From: Eubacteriales bacterium
GTDB taxonomy: Bacteria; Bacillota; Clostridia; Oscillospirales; CAG-382
Reading direction: 5' to 3'
Assembly: GCA_028702135.1 (NCBI GenBank)
Contig: JAQVPJ010000011.1
Coordinates: 1-64,000, forward strand
Length of the DNA: 64,000 nucleotides
This document shows positions 1 through 7,942 of this stretch, one piece after another (within the stretch, counting starts at the first letter, position 1; every line of letters starts with the position of its first letter). The position numbers and the translations under genes are program-made. The notes below the pieces were generated by a model that saw nothing but the letters and a program-made list of their open reading frames with translations, searched no databases and had not been told where the DNA came from.

Positions 1-221
1 AGGCAGGCGTAGGCTTTGACGCATACAACGAGAAGTTTACTGATATGATCGCAAGCGGTATCGTCGATCCGACAAAGGTTACACGCTGCGCAATCCAGAA
101 TGCAGCAAGCGTTGCAGCAATGATTCTGACAACTGAATCACTCGTTGCAGAGAAAAAGGAAGAGAACGCAGGCGCAAACGCTGCTGCGATGGGCGGCGGT
201 ATGGGCGGCGGAATGTATTAA
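1..221 (+). CDS. groEL: Chaperonin GroEL, C-terminal end (partial)
   Basis: The window opens inside this gene; the reading frame begins at base 3 and 72 residues remain before the TAA at 219-221. The visible part has the typical end of the GroEL equatorial domain ([20 protein letters not shown], then [21 protein letters not shown]) followed by the flexible Gly-Gly-Met tail (GGGMGGGMY) that projects into the chaperonin cavity. GroEL forms the tetradecameric cytosolic folding chamber with GroES, which would lie upstream outside the window. A bidirectional terminator hairpin follows directly. The identification is secure although only the end of the gene is visible. Confidence 0.97.
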   Translation, partial: AGVGFDAYNEKFTDMIASGIVDPTKVTRCAIQNAASVAAMILTTESLVAEKKEENAGANAAAMGGGMGGGMY

Positions 222-249
222 TACCCGAAGCTCAATAAGTAAATCATAA

Positions 250-308
250 AAAATGGTGCTGTTGACGGTTTATGCTAAAACCGCAGCAGCACCATTGATT
301 AATTTTTT
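250..308 (+). terminator. Bidirectional terminator between groEL and the msr gene
   Basis: A long hairpin has outer arms ATGGTGCTG (253-261) and CAGCACCAT (287-295) and an inner CGGTTT/AAACCG stem. It is followed by a T run at 303-308. An A run at 248-253 would serve as the T run for the convergent minus-strand gene, so it probably stops both groEL and the neighbouring reductase gene. Confidence 0.85.
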
Positions 309-317
309 CGTTTTGAA

Positions 318-800
318 TCAACTATTCGAGTTTTCGTACCGCTCTTTACATAGCGAAAGCTCCTTACATAAAACAGCGGCAAACTCTTCAAGCCCAGTTC
401 GATCTATATCGGTAAATCGATTAAAAGACGGGCTGTCTATATCCATAACACCTATGATTTCTGTGTTGATAAACAGTGGAATCACAATTTCTGAGTTTGA
501 TGAGGAGTCACAGGCGATATGACCGGGGAATTCATGCACATTACCGACAAGAATCGTCTTTTTAAGTTTAGCCGCCGTTCCGCATACACCTTTTCCGACT
601 GGAATTTCTATACATGCAGGTCTGCCCTGAAAAGGTCCAAGAACCAGCTTATCTTTTTCTAACATATAGAATCCCGCCCAGTTAATATCATCGAGCGTAT
701 TGAAAATCAACGCTGACGCGTTTGAAAGGTTTGCAGTGAAGTGCGGTATCCTATTTATTAACGCATACAGTTTTGTATTAAGCTCATTGTAATCGGTCAT
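318..800 (-). CDS. msrC: GAF-domain free methionine-(R)-sulfoxide reductase
   Basis: This 160-residue single GAF-domain protein matches the fRMsr family (E. coli MsrC/YebR), which reduces free methionine-R-sulfoxide in the cytosol as part of oxidative damage repair. Three cysteines sit at residues 63, 73 and 97; their spacing (10 and 24) is the same as that of Cys84, Cys94 and Cys118 in the E. coli enzyme, so the catalytic and resolving residues are all present. The motif INWAGFYML near the start and GVMDIDSP near the end are typical of the fold. It ends against the groEL terminator and starts 28 bases from the end of the HTH gene, so the two may be cotranscribed. Confidence 0.93.
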   Translation of the reverse strand: MTDYNELNTKLYALINRIPHFTANLSNASALIFNTLDDINWAGFYMLEKDKLVLGPFQGRPACIEIPVGKGVCGTAAKLKKTILVGNVHEFPGHIACDSSSNSEIVIPLFINTEIIGVMDIDSPSFNRFTDIDRTGLEEFAAVLCKELSLCKERYENSNS

Positions 801-828
801 ATTCCGGCTCCTTTAAATTTTAAAAAAG

Positions 829-1632
829 TTACTTTAAAAGCCAATGGAAAATCGGGATTGTAAGAAATACGACCCATCCTGGATGCCAACTGCCGGCTAA
901 ATAGCCCATCAGAAAATATGTGGCGGTAATGATCATAAAAACAGGTATTTCACTCGTGCTGCGTTTTCTGATTGCGTTTATTATACCATGACCAATCGGA
1001 ATTAAGAAGAATACTATCCACGCTGTATCCCACCAACCGAAATAAACGCCCATAAGAATATACGCAATAACAGTAATGATTCCGATTGGAATATCGGCCC
1101 ATTTGGGTTTCAAACGGTTTACCTCGCAGCGAAATTCTTTTTTTATCTCATCCTTGAAATCTTTTCCGACATAAACACTCTCGCCGAATTTGTCCTGAAC
1201 ATGAATCCCGTCAAGACCGATATGTACGGTCTCATCATTGTCCTCTACATGGATTCCCTTAAAACTGATATGCACTGATTCGTCTTCGTCCTCAACATGA
1301 ATGCCGTCTTTTCCGATGTTTACATAGCTCTTCTTTTTTGCGCTTTGGTTTTCATCGCTGCTTTGCTCAGTACTTTTGTTATCTTGTTCTTCCTGCGTAT
1401 TTTCCTTGTTCTCTTCTTTAATATCCGGAGGATCGTTATTTATCAGATCGTCAAGAGAAACACCATATAGCTTTGCAAGGTTTATCAGGTTATCGGTATC
1501 GGGCGAAGCTTCTGCCCGTTCCCATTTTGATACCGCTTGTCTCGAAATTCCGAGCTTATCGGCAAGTTCCTCCTGTGAAAAGTTACTACGTTTACGATAC
1601 TGATATAATCTGTTTGCAATTTCGGTATTCAT
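829..1632 (-). CDS. Membrane-tethered XRE-family HTH protein with internal repeats
   Basis: The start at 1632 (MNTEIANRLYQYRKRS) is preferred over an in-frame extension because GAAGGTG lies just upstream. Residues 1-65 form a Cro/CI-type helix-turn-helix (FSQEELADKLGISRQAVSKWER). An acidic Gln/Glu/Ser linker follows, then three tandem copies of a roughly 20-residue unit (GIHVEDEDESVHI, GIHVEDNDETVHI, GIHVQDKFGESVYV). The C-terminal part holds two similar membrane modules (IPIGIITVIAYILMGVYFG.. and IPVFMIITATYFLMGYLAG..), each with about two hydrophobic segments, evidently an internal duplication. HTH proteins of this kind usually regulate their own operon; tethering to the membrane is inferred. 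The signal sensed is unknown. Confidence 0.85.
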   Translation of the reverse strand: MNTEIANRLYQYRKRSNFSQEELADKLGISRQAVSKWERAEASPDTDNLINLAKLYGVSLDDLINNDPPDIKEENKENTQEEQDNKSTEQSSDENQSAKKKSYVNIGKDGIHVEDEDESVHISFKGIHVEDNDETVHIGLDGIHVQDKFGESVYVGKDFKDEIKKEFRCEVNRLKPKWADIPIGIITVIAYILMGVYFGWWDTAWIVFFLIPIGHGIINAIRKRSTSEIPVFMIITATYFLMGYLAGSWHPGWVVFLTIPIFHWLLK

Positions 1633-1654
1633 AAAATCACCTTCTTTCACTATT

Positions 1655-1744
1655 CTATAAAACGGGTAGAAATCTGAAAAAGTTGAAACATATAGTTCTG
1701 TATTTTTCAGGTCTAAAGAACTCGGTTCTGTTACAATGATACAT
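1655..1744 (-). CDS. Possible 29-residue leader ORF upstream of the HTH gene
   Basis: An ATG at 1742-1744 lies 7 bases after a strong GGAGG and opens a 29-codon frame (MYHCNRTEFFRPEKYRTICF...) that ends with TAG 22 bases before the HTH gene start. It overlaps, in another frame, the long upstream extension of the HTH reading frame. The good ribosome site and the distance are compatible with a leader peptide that couples translation to the downstream gene, but composition gives no support and the peptide resembles nothing I recognise. Confidence 0.3.
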   Translation of the reverse strand: MYHCNRTEFFRPEKYRTICFNFFRFLPVL

Positions 1745-1768
1745 ATGCTTACCTCCAAAATAGAATTC

Positions 1769-1794
1769 AATTACGTAATTCAGTATAATCGAAA
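1769..1794 (-). promoter_or_regulatory. Candidate promoter and palindromic operator of the HTH gene
   Basis: On the minus strand a TATACT -10-like hexamer (1783-1788) is followed immediately by the perfect 12-base palindrome AATTACGTAATT (1769-1780), which lies upstream of the GGAGG of the leader ORF. The -35 is poor. The arrangement suits autoregulation by the adjacent HTH protein, which is inference. Confidence 0.35.
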
Positions 1795-1882
1795 ATCCTT
1801 TATGCATGTATCATTATACGAGTCTAAGGTCGGTTGCTCTACCAATTGTAGTATTCAATTTGTCAACTAAAGGTTGCTTTTT

Positions 1883-2725
1883 CTAAAAAGAACCGCTAAA
1901 AAGCTGATTTTCAAGCCATTCTACAGACCACGGTATCCAGCGGGCAACATAAGGACGGTTATATTCGCCACTGCTCCAATCGGGTGTAGTCTCACGGTTT
2001 GCACGGGAAATTCCGTGCTTACCCTTTGGAAATATATGCAGCTCATAGCTTATAGAATGCGCGGATAAAGCCTTGGCAAAAAGCAGAGAATTTTCCACAG
2101 GTACTGTTTCGTCCTCCGCTGTATGCCAGATAAAACAGGGTACGGTTTTTTCGCTTACAAGCGTCTCAAGCGATGCAGCACGGGTTTCTTTTTCAGTTCT
2201 GTCGCTGCCGAGTAGATTATCAAAAGAATCGGAATGTGAGTAATCAAATCCGGTTATAACAGGATAACTGAGTATAGCGGCGTTTGGTCTGAACATAATG
2301 TTATCCTCCCCAAGCAACTCCGAGAGAATGGGAAGATGCCAGCATGTGGCAATATAACCGGCAAGATGTCCGCCTGCAGAAAAACCGATAACGGCTATTT
2401 TTTCGGAATCGATGTTGTATTGAGAGGAATATCTGCGAACATAAGCGATTGCCGCAGCCGCATCAAAAAGAGGCTTGTTTTTCTGTGCTCTTACACCCGT
2501 AATATATCTGACTACAAAGCAGTTATAACCCTCTGAAAAATAAGCACTTGCAATAGGCTCAGCCTCCCTGTCGGAGGTGAAGGTATATCCTCCGCCCGGG
2601 AACACAATCATTGCCGGACGGGGAGTCGCTGTCAGCTCAGGAGAAGATTTGTGAATATAGCATTCTATCGAAACGTCCATACAGCCTTCGTATATTTCCT
2701 TTTCATACAATCTTACCGTCTGCAT
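1883..2725 (-). CDS. Alpha/beta hydrolase, BD-FAE / acetyl-esterase type
   Basis: This 280-residue protein has the oxyanion motif FPGGGY near residue 42, the nucleophile elbow GFSAGG with Ser116, an acid at Asp205 (HTAEDETVP) and His237 (KGKHGIS), in the order expected of carboxylesterases and acetyl-xylan-esterase-like enzymes. No signal peptide is visible, so it should act in the cytosol, perhaps deacetylating imported sugars or other acyl esters. Its start overlaps the end of the upstream acyltransferase gene by 23 bases and has its own GGAG, so it is the last gene of a coupled set. The substrate cannot be read from sequence. Confidence 0.88.
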   Translation of the reverse strand: MQTVRLYEKEIYEGCMDVSIECYIHKSSPELTATPRPAMIVFPGGGYTFTSDREAEPIASAYFSEGYNCFVVRYITGVRAQKNKPLFDAAAAIAYVRRYSSQYNIDSEKIAVIGFSAGGHLAGYIATCWHLPILSELLGEDNIMFRPNAAILSYPVITGFDYSHSDSFDNLLGSDRTEKETRAASLETLVSEKTVPCFIWHTAEDETVPVENSLLFAKALSAHSISYELHIFPKGKHGISRANRETTPDWSSGEYNRPYVARWIPWSVEWLENQLFSGSF

Positions 2726-4277
2726 CGCATTTTCTCCTCCATGGCTTTTTAATTAGTTTTAATCCAATAATAAAAACATAGAATAATCCGGCAAGCACCA
2801 GAATTATATTTCCCGTAATCGTATAGAGGGTTCTGTTTTGTATCGCAAAGACCTCGCAGTAAATAATATCCTCAACCAAAGGTGCAGTTTTTGAGATAAT
2901 ATCTCCTTTCGGAGTGATATAAGCCGAGATACCCGTATTAGCGGCTCTTATAATATAACGCCTGTTCTCAATCGCTCGTAACACCGAATGGTTGAGATGC
3001 TGGGCTATTCCGACTGAATCTCTAAACCAACTATCGTTTGTAACAACTGTCAGGAGTTCCGCTCCGTCGTTTACACTGTTCCTTGCAAGAACATCAAAAA
3101 TAGAATCGAAGCATATCATCGAACCGTTTTTTATGCCATCTACTTTAAAAATTACCGTATCGTCTCCCTGAATAGTCGTAAAATCACCCAGATTGAGCTC
3201 CCCGACAAATGGCAAAACGCTCTCTAAAAATTCACGGTAGGGGATGTACTCTCCAAACGGGACAATATGCCGCTTGTCATACCTTTCGGAAACACTGCCG
3301 TCCGGATAAATCGCAAGTACCGAATTATAAGTGCCTTTACCATCTTCGGTATCCATAATAACTCCGGCTATTATTGTTATATCCTTGCTTAAGGCAACAT
3401 CCGCAAGACTTTTATATATAAATCTAAAATCCTTTGGTATCGCACTCTCGGGCATAATGACGACCTGTGCACCGTTATCGGCGGCTTCTTCAGCCATTTT
3501 TATATATGTATCCCATATTTTATTTGTACTTTTTTCACCGCTCCATTTCTCCTCCATCGATGCGTTGCCCTGCAAAATCGCTGTTTGTATTTTATCCCCG
3601 GTCTTGACAGGTATATAATACAAAACTGCTCCCAAAACTATATTAGCGGTAATTATTGACAACCCGGCAAAAGCAAAAGTGCGTTTTTTGTCAATAACAG
3701 CGAACGCAAACAACATGCAAGAGCAAACCAATACAGCGGCGATAAAATAGGAACCAAACAGCGAAACTGACTGAATGGAATAAAGAAATCCGACCTGACT
3801 CAGTGCGGCTCTGCCCCAGGGGAAACCGAGAGTTCCGAGCGAAAAAACCCATTCGCTGAGAATCCATGCACAACCAAAGCCGATAACAGAAACAATTCTG
3901 CTTTTTGGAAGGAACTTTGTCAGGCTCATTATAGCGGAATGCAGCAGCGCATGGAAAAGCGGGATTCCGATACATGCCAGTATTATGATGATTTTTGCCT
4001 GAGAATCGGTGAAATTAAATCCCGGAAACGGATACAGTGTACTAAGCCATATGTAAAGAGTGAAAAAGAAACCAAACGAGAAAGAAAAAAAATATCCGAA
4101 CCGCTTTTTTCGGTTTTCATTTTTTATTAAAATGATAAAAAAAGCCGTAAGCGAAACGTATGACAGAAAAAAAAGCTTTTCAAAATAACAGGGGAGTGCA
4201 TATAACACTCCCGTAAAAAGGCACGCTAAAAACGGACTGAATCTCAGCCCTCTTAATTTTGCGGTAAAACTATTCAA
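2703..4277 (-). CDS. lnt: Apolipoprotein N-acyltransferase
   Basis: The 524-residue product has an N-terminal polytopic half (about seven or eight hydrophobic segments to residue 222) and a nitrilase-type catalytic half. Glu277 (MPES), Lys335 (YDKRHIVPFGEY) and Cys389 (ICFDS) correspond to the Glu-Lys-Cys triad of E. coli Lnt (267, 335, 387). The family attaches a third acyl chain to the N-terminal Cys of diacylated lipoproteins at the outer face of the membrane. Translation starts at a TTG that overlaps the stop of the upstream gene (TTGA), which indicates coupling. Lnt is standard in Proteobacteria and actinobacteria but unusual in Gram-positive low-G+C lineages; this copy looks intact. Confidence 0.9.
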   Translation of the reverse strand: MNSFTAKLRGLRFSPFLACLFTGVLYALPCYFEKLFFLSYVSLTAFFIILIKNENRKKRFGYFFSFSFGFFFTLYIWLSTLYPFPGFNFTDSQAKIIIILACIGIPLFHALLHSAIMSLTKFLPKSRIVSVIGFGCAWILSEWVFSLGTLGFPWGRAALSQVGFLYSIQSVSLFGSYFIAAVLVCSCMLFAFAVIDKKRTFAFAGLSIITANIVLGAVLYYIPVKTGDKIQTAILQGNASMEEKWSGEKSTNKIWDTYIKMAEEAADNGAQVVIMPESAIPKDFRFIYKSLADVALSKDITIIAGVIMDTEDGKGTYNSVLAIYPDGSVSERYDKRHIVPFGEYIPYREFLESVLPFVGELNLGDFTTIQGDDTVIFKVDGIKNGSMICFDSIFDVLARNSVNDGAELLTVVTNDSWFRDSVGIAQHLNHSVLRAIENRRYIIRAANTGISAYITPKGDIISKTAPLVEDIIYCEVFAIQNRTLYTITGNIILVLAGLFYVFIIGLKLIKKPWRRKCDADGKIV

Positions 4278-5128
4278 ATCGAGGCAATCATCGCTCTTAC
4301 AGCGTCGACTGCCGTTTTAAATGCCTCAAAAGGCGATGAAAAGCTGTACTTGTGTTTGATATCGTCAACCTTAGAGAGTGACGAAAGCCCTGTAAACATA
4401 ATAAGATGAGGTTCTATGGTCAGAATAACATCCTCGTCGGGACGGTCCCTTCTGAGTGCGGCAAGTGTCTTTTTGATAGGGGAGATACCCTTTCCCGGCG
4501 GGACAATAATTCCGTTAGCATCCGCGTCCTTTATATGCATATAATCTATATATTCGTGCAAGAGCTCGTATGCATTAGAGCCATCTATTCCGCAGAACTC
4601 AAAATTTCCGGGATCGAGCACTATGCGAAGTCTTCCATTGAAGTGCTTTACAAGCTTTAACTCTCTTTCGGGAGAGCAACCGTAAATATCCTTCTCATTT
4701 TCATGGCATAACACAAAGCTTCTTTTTTCCGCCATTTCAAGTAGTTCACCGATCATGCAAAAAACTTTTGCTTCAAATTCCGAGTCGCTTATACCTTCTG
4801 CCGGATAAAAGCTGAACATGCGGATTCTTTTACATCCGAGAAAATCACCGATATCCATAACTTTCAAAAATAGCTTTTTATGTGCTTCAAAGTCGCCGTC
4901 AACGGCGATTTTTCCGATTGGAGATCCGAGTGCAGAAATTGTAATGTTATTATCTTCAAGCTTTTTTCTAACAGTATAAAGCTCATTCTCCGTCAAATCG
5001 ACAAAACTTTTTCCGTCAACGCCTCTGAGCTCGATCATGCCGATAGAAAGCTTTTTCAAAGCGTTTAATTGAACATCGAAATTTGCGTCTATCTCGTCTG
5101 CAAAAGCAGATAAAATGAATTCTCCCAT
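4274..5128 (-). CDS. Sugar phosphate isomerase/epimerase-like TIM-barrel protein
   Basis: This 284-residue protein belongs to the xylose-isomerase-like / AP-endonuclease-2 TIM-barrel superfamily. Metal-binding positions can be placed at the strand ends: IVLDPGNFEF, YMHIKDAD and LTIEPH near the C terminus. Members isomerise or epimerise sugars and inositols. It opens a three-gene set (isomerase, lnt, esterase) joined by a TTGA overlap and a 23-base overlap, and has a strong GGAGG seven bases before its ATG. No signal peptide is present. The connection with lipoprotein acylation is not obvious; a metabolic gene riding in the same transcript is the simplest reading. Confidence 0.82.
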   Translation of the reverse strand: MGEFILSAFADEIDANFDVQLNALKKLSIGMIELRGVDGKSFVDLTENELYTVRKKLEDNNITISALGSPIGKIAVDGDFEAHKKLFLKVMDIGDFLGCKRIRMFSFYPAEGISDSEFEAKVFCMIGELLEMAEKRSFVLCHENEKDIYGCSPERELKLVKHFNGRLRIVLDPGNFEFCGIDGSNAYELLHEYIDYMHIKDADANGIIVPPGKGISPIKKTLAALRRDRPDEDVILTIEPHLIMFTGLSSLSKVDDIKHKYSFSSPFEAFKTAVDAVRAMIASI

Positions 5129-5179
5129 ATATCCTCCATTTCCTGTAAGTTAAATACAATTATAAATAATATCTATCGG

Positions 5180-6058
5180 TCATTGAGTCGGACCGACATT
5201 AAAGTCCTCCCCTACAACCTTTCCGGCTTCAAAATAGCCCACATAAGGCTTTCCTGTTCCGGCAAAAACATATCTGCCCATTTCGCCATGCACAAAACTG
5301 CCGTCAGCTTTTGTTTCAAAACTTCCGTCGGATTTAAGAATCCGGGTGTCTATAAGATTATTTACAAAGCTGCCCGTGTAGCTCTCTTTAATATCTTCCT
5401 CTCCCGCCCAGATATAGGTTCCCTTTCCGTGTCTTTTATCATCAACGAACTGACCGTCGAAGTAATCACCGTTTGCATAGGTCATTTTACCGTAGCCGTT
5501 TTTAACATCCTCATCGAATGTTCCTTCATATCTTGCACCCGAGGCCCATGTATAAACACCATAACCGCTTCGCATACCATTGACAAAATTTCCATCATAG
5601 ATCGAGCCACCTCTAAAAGTCATCAGACCTTTTCCGCTCATCTTTCCGTCAAGCAACGAGCCCTCGTAGCGGTCACCGTTGGAATAAGTATAAACACCTG
5701 AGCCTGTCATTTCATCGGCTGTGAAATCCCCGACATAGATATCTCCGGTCGCAGAATACTGCATCGTTCCCTTACCGTCCCTGTAAACACCGTCAATACC
5801 CCCTGTATACAGGTCCCCATTTTCATAGGTAATGGATGAGTTTATAAAATCAAGCCTTGCTTTCATCCCGTTAGGATACTTTAACAGTCCTATTATGGGC
5901 TGTCCGCTTTCTGCTTTGCCAAGAAATTTTATTCCCTTTTCGGTTGAAATATAACGGTATCCGAGCAAAAGGAAAACCAAAACGGTGATAACGACCAATA
6001 TAATCGCCGTTACAAGAATAACAACCGCAGGTCTTGCCCTGCGTTTTTTTGCATGCAT
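5180..6058 (-). CDS. MORN-repeat protein with N-terminal membrane anchor
   Basis: The 292-residue product begins with a basic stretch and one transmembrane segment (about residues 10-34), then has at least six MORN repeats from about residue 75 to 215 with the signature YxGxxxxGKxxGxGxxxxxxGxxY (examples YEGSLLDGKMSGKGLMTF and YEGTFDEDVKNGYGKMTY). MORN repeats form a beta-hairpin scaffold and in eukaryotes bind lipid or dimerise; bacterial roles are mostly unknown. The topology suggests that the repeats face outside the cell. AAGGAG lies nine bases before the ATG. It stands between the isomerase-lnt set and a small membrane protein gene, all on the minus strand. Confidence 0.86.
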   Translation of the reverse strand: MHAKKRRARPAVVILVTAIILVVITVLVFLLLGYRYISTEKGIKFLGKAESGQPIIGLLKYPNGMKARLDFINSSITYENGDLYTGGIDGVYRDGKGTMQYSATGDIYVGDFTADEMTGSGVYTYSNGDRYEGSLLDGKMSGKGLMTFRGGSIYDGNFVNGMRSGYGVYTWASGARYEGTFDEDVKNGYGKMTYANGDYFDGQFVDDKRHGKGTYIWAGEEDIKESYTGSFVNNLIDTRILKSDGSFETKADGSFVHGEMGRYVFAGTGKPYVGYFEAGKVVGEDFNVGPTQ

Positions 6059-6099
6059 GAATAATCACTCCTTCTCAGGATGAAAAATAATCAGTTGTC

Positions 6100-6525
6100 T
6101 TATTGTCCTATTATATTCTGAATAGCGGAGATGAATCTTTGAATGACACTCGGGAAAAAATATGCGCATATCAATGCTGTCGCTCCGAGAACGAGCAGTA
6201 ATACCAAAAGTATATAAATAGTGATTCCGTCGTTTCTGTATTTTGTTCCGGCTTTTTTAAGATCTTCGGGATTGATATAGAACAACCCGTTACCATCGGT
6301 ACGCACAGTCTGTGAGAAAGAGCTGTTCTTTTTTAAAGCGCGTTCAACTGAACTGTTCATTTTGTAATCGATCTGTTCAAGCGAAATGGCAGTTTCAGGA
6401 GAACAAGCGTCTATTTCGATGAGTTTTCTGACAAGCTTTCCGAGAACAACTTTTGTATAAAAAGTATAAATCGTTGCGACCGCAACGCCGATTAAAAACG
6501 CCCAGATAACAAATTCAATTGTCAT
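6100..6525 (-). CDS. Small two-segment membrane protein of unknown function
   Basis: The ATG at 6525 (MTIEFVIWAF) is preferred to an in-frame GTG at 6558 because GGAAAGG precedes it. The 141-residue product has one hydrophobic segment at the N terminus, a soluble middle of about 75 residues with a predicted helical region and a short beta-like part (GNGLFYINPEDL), and a second hydrophobic segment (ITIYILLVLLLVLGATALI). I do not recognise the family. It lies immediately downstream of serS and parB on the same strand. In many clostridia a different small membrane protein gene sits near this place, so the location may be a conserved slot, but this is inference. Confidence 0.72.
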   Translation of the reverse strand: MTIEFVIWAFLIGVAVATIYTFYTKVVLGKLVRKLIEIDACSPETAISLEQIDYKMNSSVERALKKNSSFSQTVRTDGNGLFYINPEDLKKAGTKYRNDGITIYILLVLLLVLGATALICAYFFPSVIQRFISAIQNIIGQ

Positions 6526-6582
6526 ATTATAACCGTACCTTTCCGTGACTAGCGTCACAAACGGAGTTTTAACGCTTAATGA

Positions 6583-7854
6583 CTATCTGATTATATTCGT
6601 TCCCATATAAGGTATCAACGCATCTGGCACTCTTATGCTTCCGTCAGCATTCTGGAAGTTTTCCATAATGGCAGCGACTGTTCTGCCTACTGCAAGCCCG
6701 GATCCGTTTAGAGTATGAACAAAAGCCGCTTTGTCTTTTACATCCGACTTATAACGTATACCTGCTCTGCGTGCCTGATAATCAGTAAAGCAGGAACAGG
6801 AGGAAATCTCCACATATTTATTATATGAGGGCATCCAGACCTCGATATCATAGGTTTTTGCAGAAGAAAAGCCCATGTCACCGGTACATAACAGTACGAC
6901 CCGGTAGGGGAGACATAATCCCTCAAGAGCATCGCAAGCATCATTGGTGAGCTTTTCAAGCTCGCCAAAAGAGGTATCCGGATCGCAAAACTTTACAAGC
7001 TCGACTTTATTGAACTGGTGCTGCCTGATGAGACCACGCTGGTCGCGTCCCGCGCTGCCCGCCTCTGCCCTGAAGCAGGCGGAATAAGCGCAGTACTTAA
7101 TCGGCAGATCACTCTTTCTCAGAATCTCGCCGCGATGCATATTAGTAACAGGAACCTCTGCTGTGGGGATAAGAAAATAATCGTTGTATGCGACTTTAAA
7201 AGCGTCATCCTCAAACTTCGGGAGCTGACCTGTACCTCTCATCGAATCGCGGTTCACCATATATGGCGGTAAAACCTCAGTATAGCCTTTTGACGTATGG
7301 GTATCAAGGTAATAGTTTATAACAGCGCGCTCAAGTCTGGCGCCGAGTCCTTTATAAAAATGAAAACGGGCACCGGTAACCTTAGCAGCAGTCTCAGGAT
7401 CAAGAATTCCCAAATCCCTGCCTAAGTCCCAATGTGTTTTCGGTTCAAAGGTAAATACCGTCGGAGTGCCGTATTTTTTTATCTCCAAATTATCTTCGGA
7501 ATCTTTTCCTAAAGGAACCGATTCGTCCGGGATATTCGGAATCGAGAGCAGGATATTCTCAAGTTCTGTTTCAGTTTCGCTTTGTATACGATCATCCTCT
7601 TTTATTTTAGCGGCGATCTGTTTAAGCTCCTCAAATAAAGGAGCAAGCTCCCTGCCTTCCTTTTTCAAAGCAGGGATAGATTTGTTCACATTATTCTGTT
7701 TTGCTTTTTGTTCCTCGTTATCTATGAGTATCTCGCGTCTTTTTGTATCAAGCTCCATAACCTTGTCGATAAGATTTGTATAATCCGTGCAGCGTGAATT
7801 CAGACGCTCTTTTACTTTCAAAGTGTTTTCTCTGATAAATTTAATGTCTAACAT
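6583..7854 (-). CDS. serS: Seryl-tRNA synthetase
   Basis: The 423-residue product is full length for bacterial SerRS. Residues 1-105 form the N-terminal antiparallel coiled coil that grips the long variable arm of tRNA-Ser. The class II catalytic core follows, with motif 2 ([21 protein letters not shown]) and motif 3 ([20 protein letters not shown]) and the active-site stretch [21 protein letters not shown] precedes the ATG. Only 88 bases separate it from parB, with no room for a T-box leader, so it may be expressed from the partition-gene transcript. Confidence 0.97.
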   Translation of the reverse strand: MLDIKFIRENTLKVKERLNSRCTDYTNLIDKVMELDTKRREILIDNEEQKAKQNNVNKSIPALKKEGRELAPLFEELKQIAAKIKEDDRIQSETETELENILLSIPNIPDESVPLGKDSEDNLEIKKYGTPTVFTFEPKTHWDLGRDLGILDPETAAKVTGARFHFYKGLGARLERAVINYYLDTHTSKGYTEVLPPYMVNRDSMRGTGQLPKFEDDAFKVAYNDYFLIPTAEVPVTNMHRGEILRKSDLPIKYCAYSACFRAEAGSAGRDQRGLIRQHQFNKVELVKFCDPDTSFGELEKLTNDACDALEGLCLPYRVVLLCTGDMGFSSAKTYDIEVWMPSYNKYVEISSCSCFTDYQARRAGIRYKSDVKDKAAFVHTLNGSGLAVGRTVAAIMENFQNADGSIRVPDALIPYMGTNIIR

Positions 7855-7942
7855 AATGAACCCTCTTTATAAATAAAAATAAATTAAGCTGATGAACATC
7901 CGTTTTACGATATTTCATATATGATAAATATGATAAAAAAGT

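Noticed and set aside
7855-7942. T-box leader upstream of serS
   Set aside because: Only 88 bases separate the genes and no TGGNACCGCG-type motif or terminator is visible.
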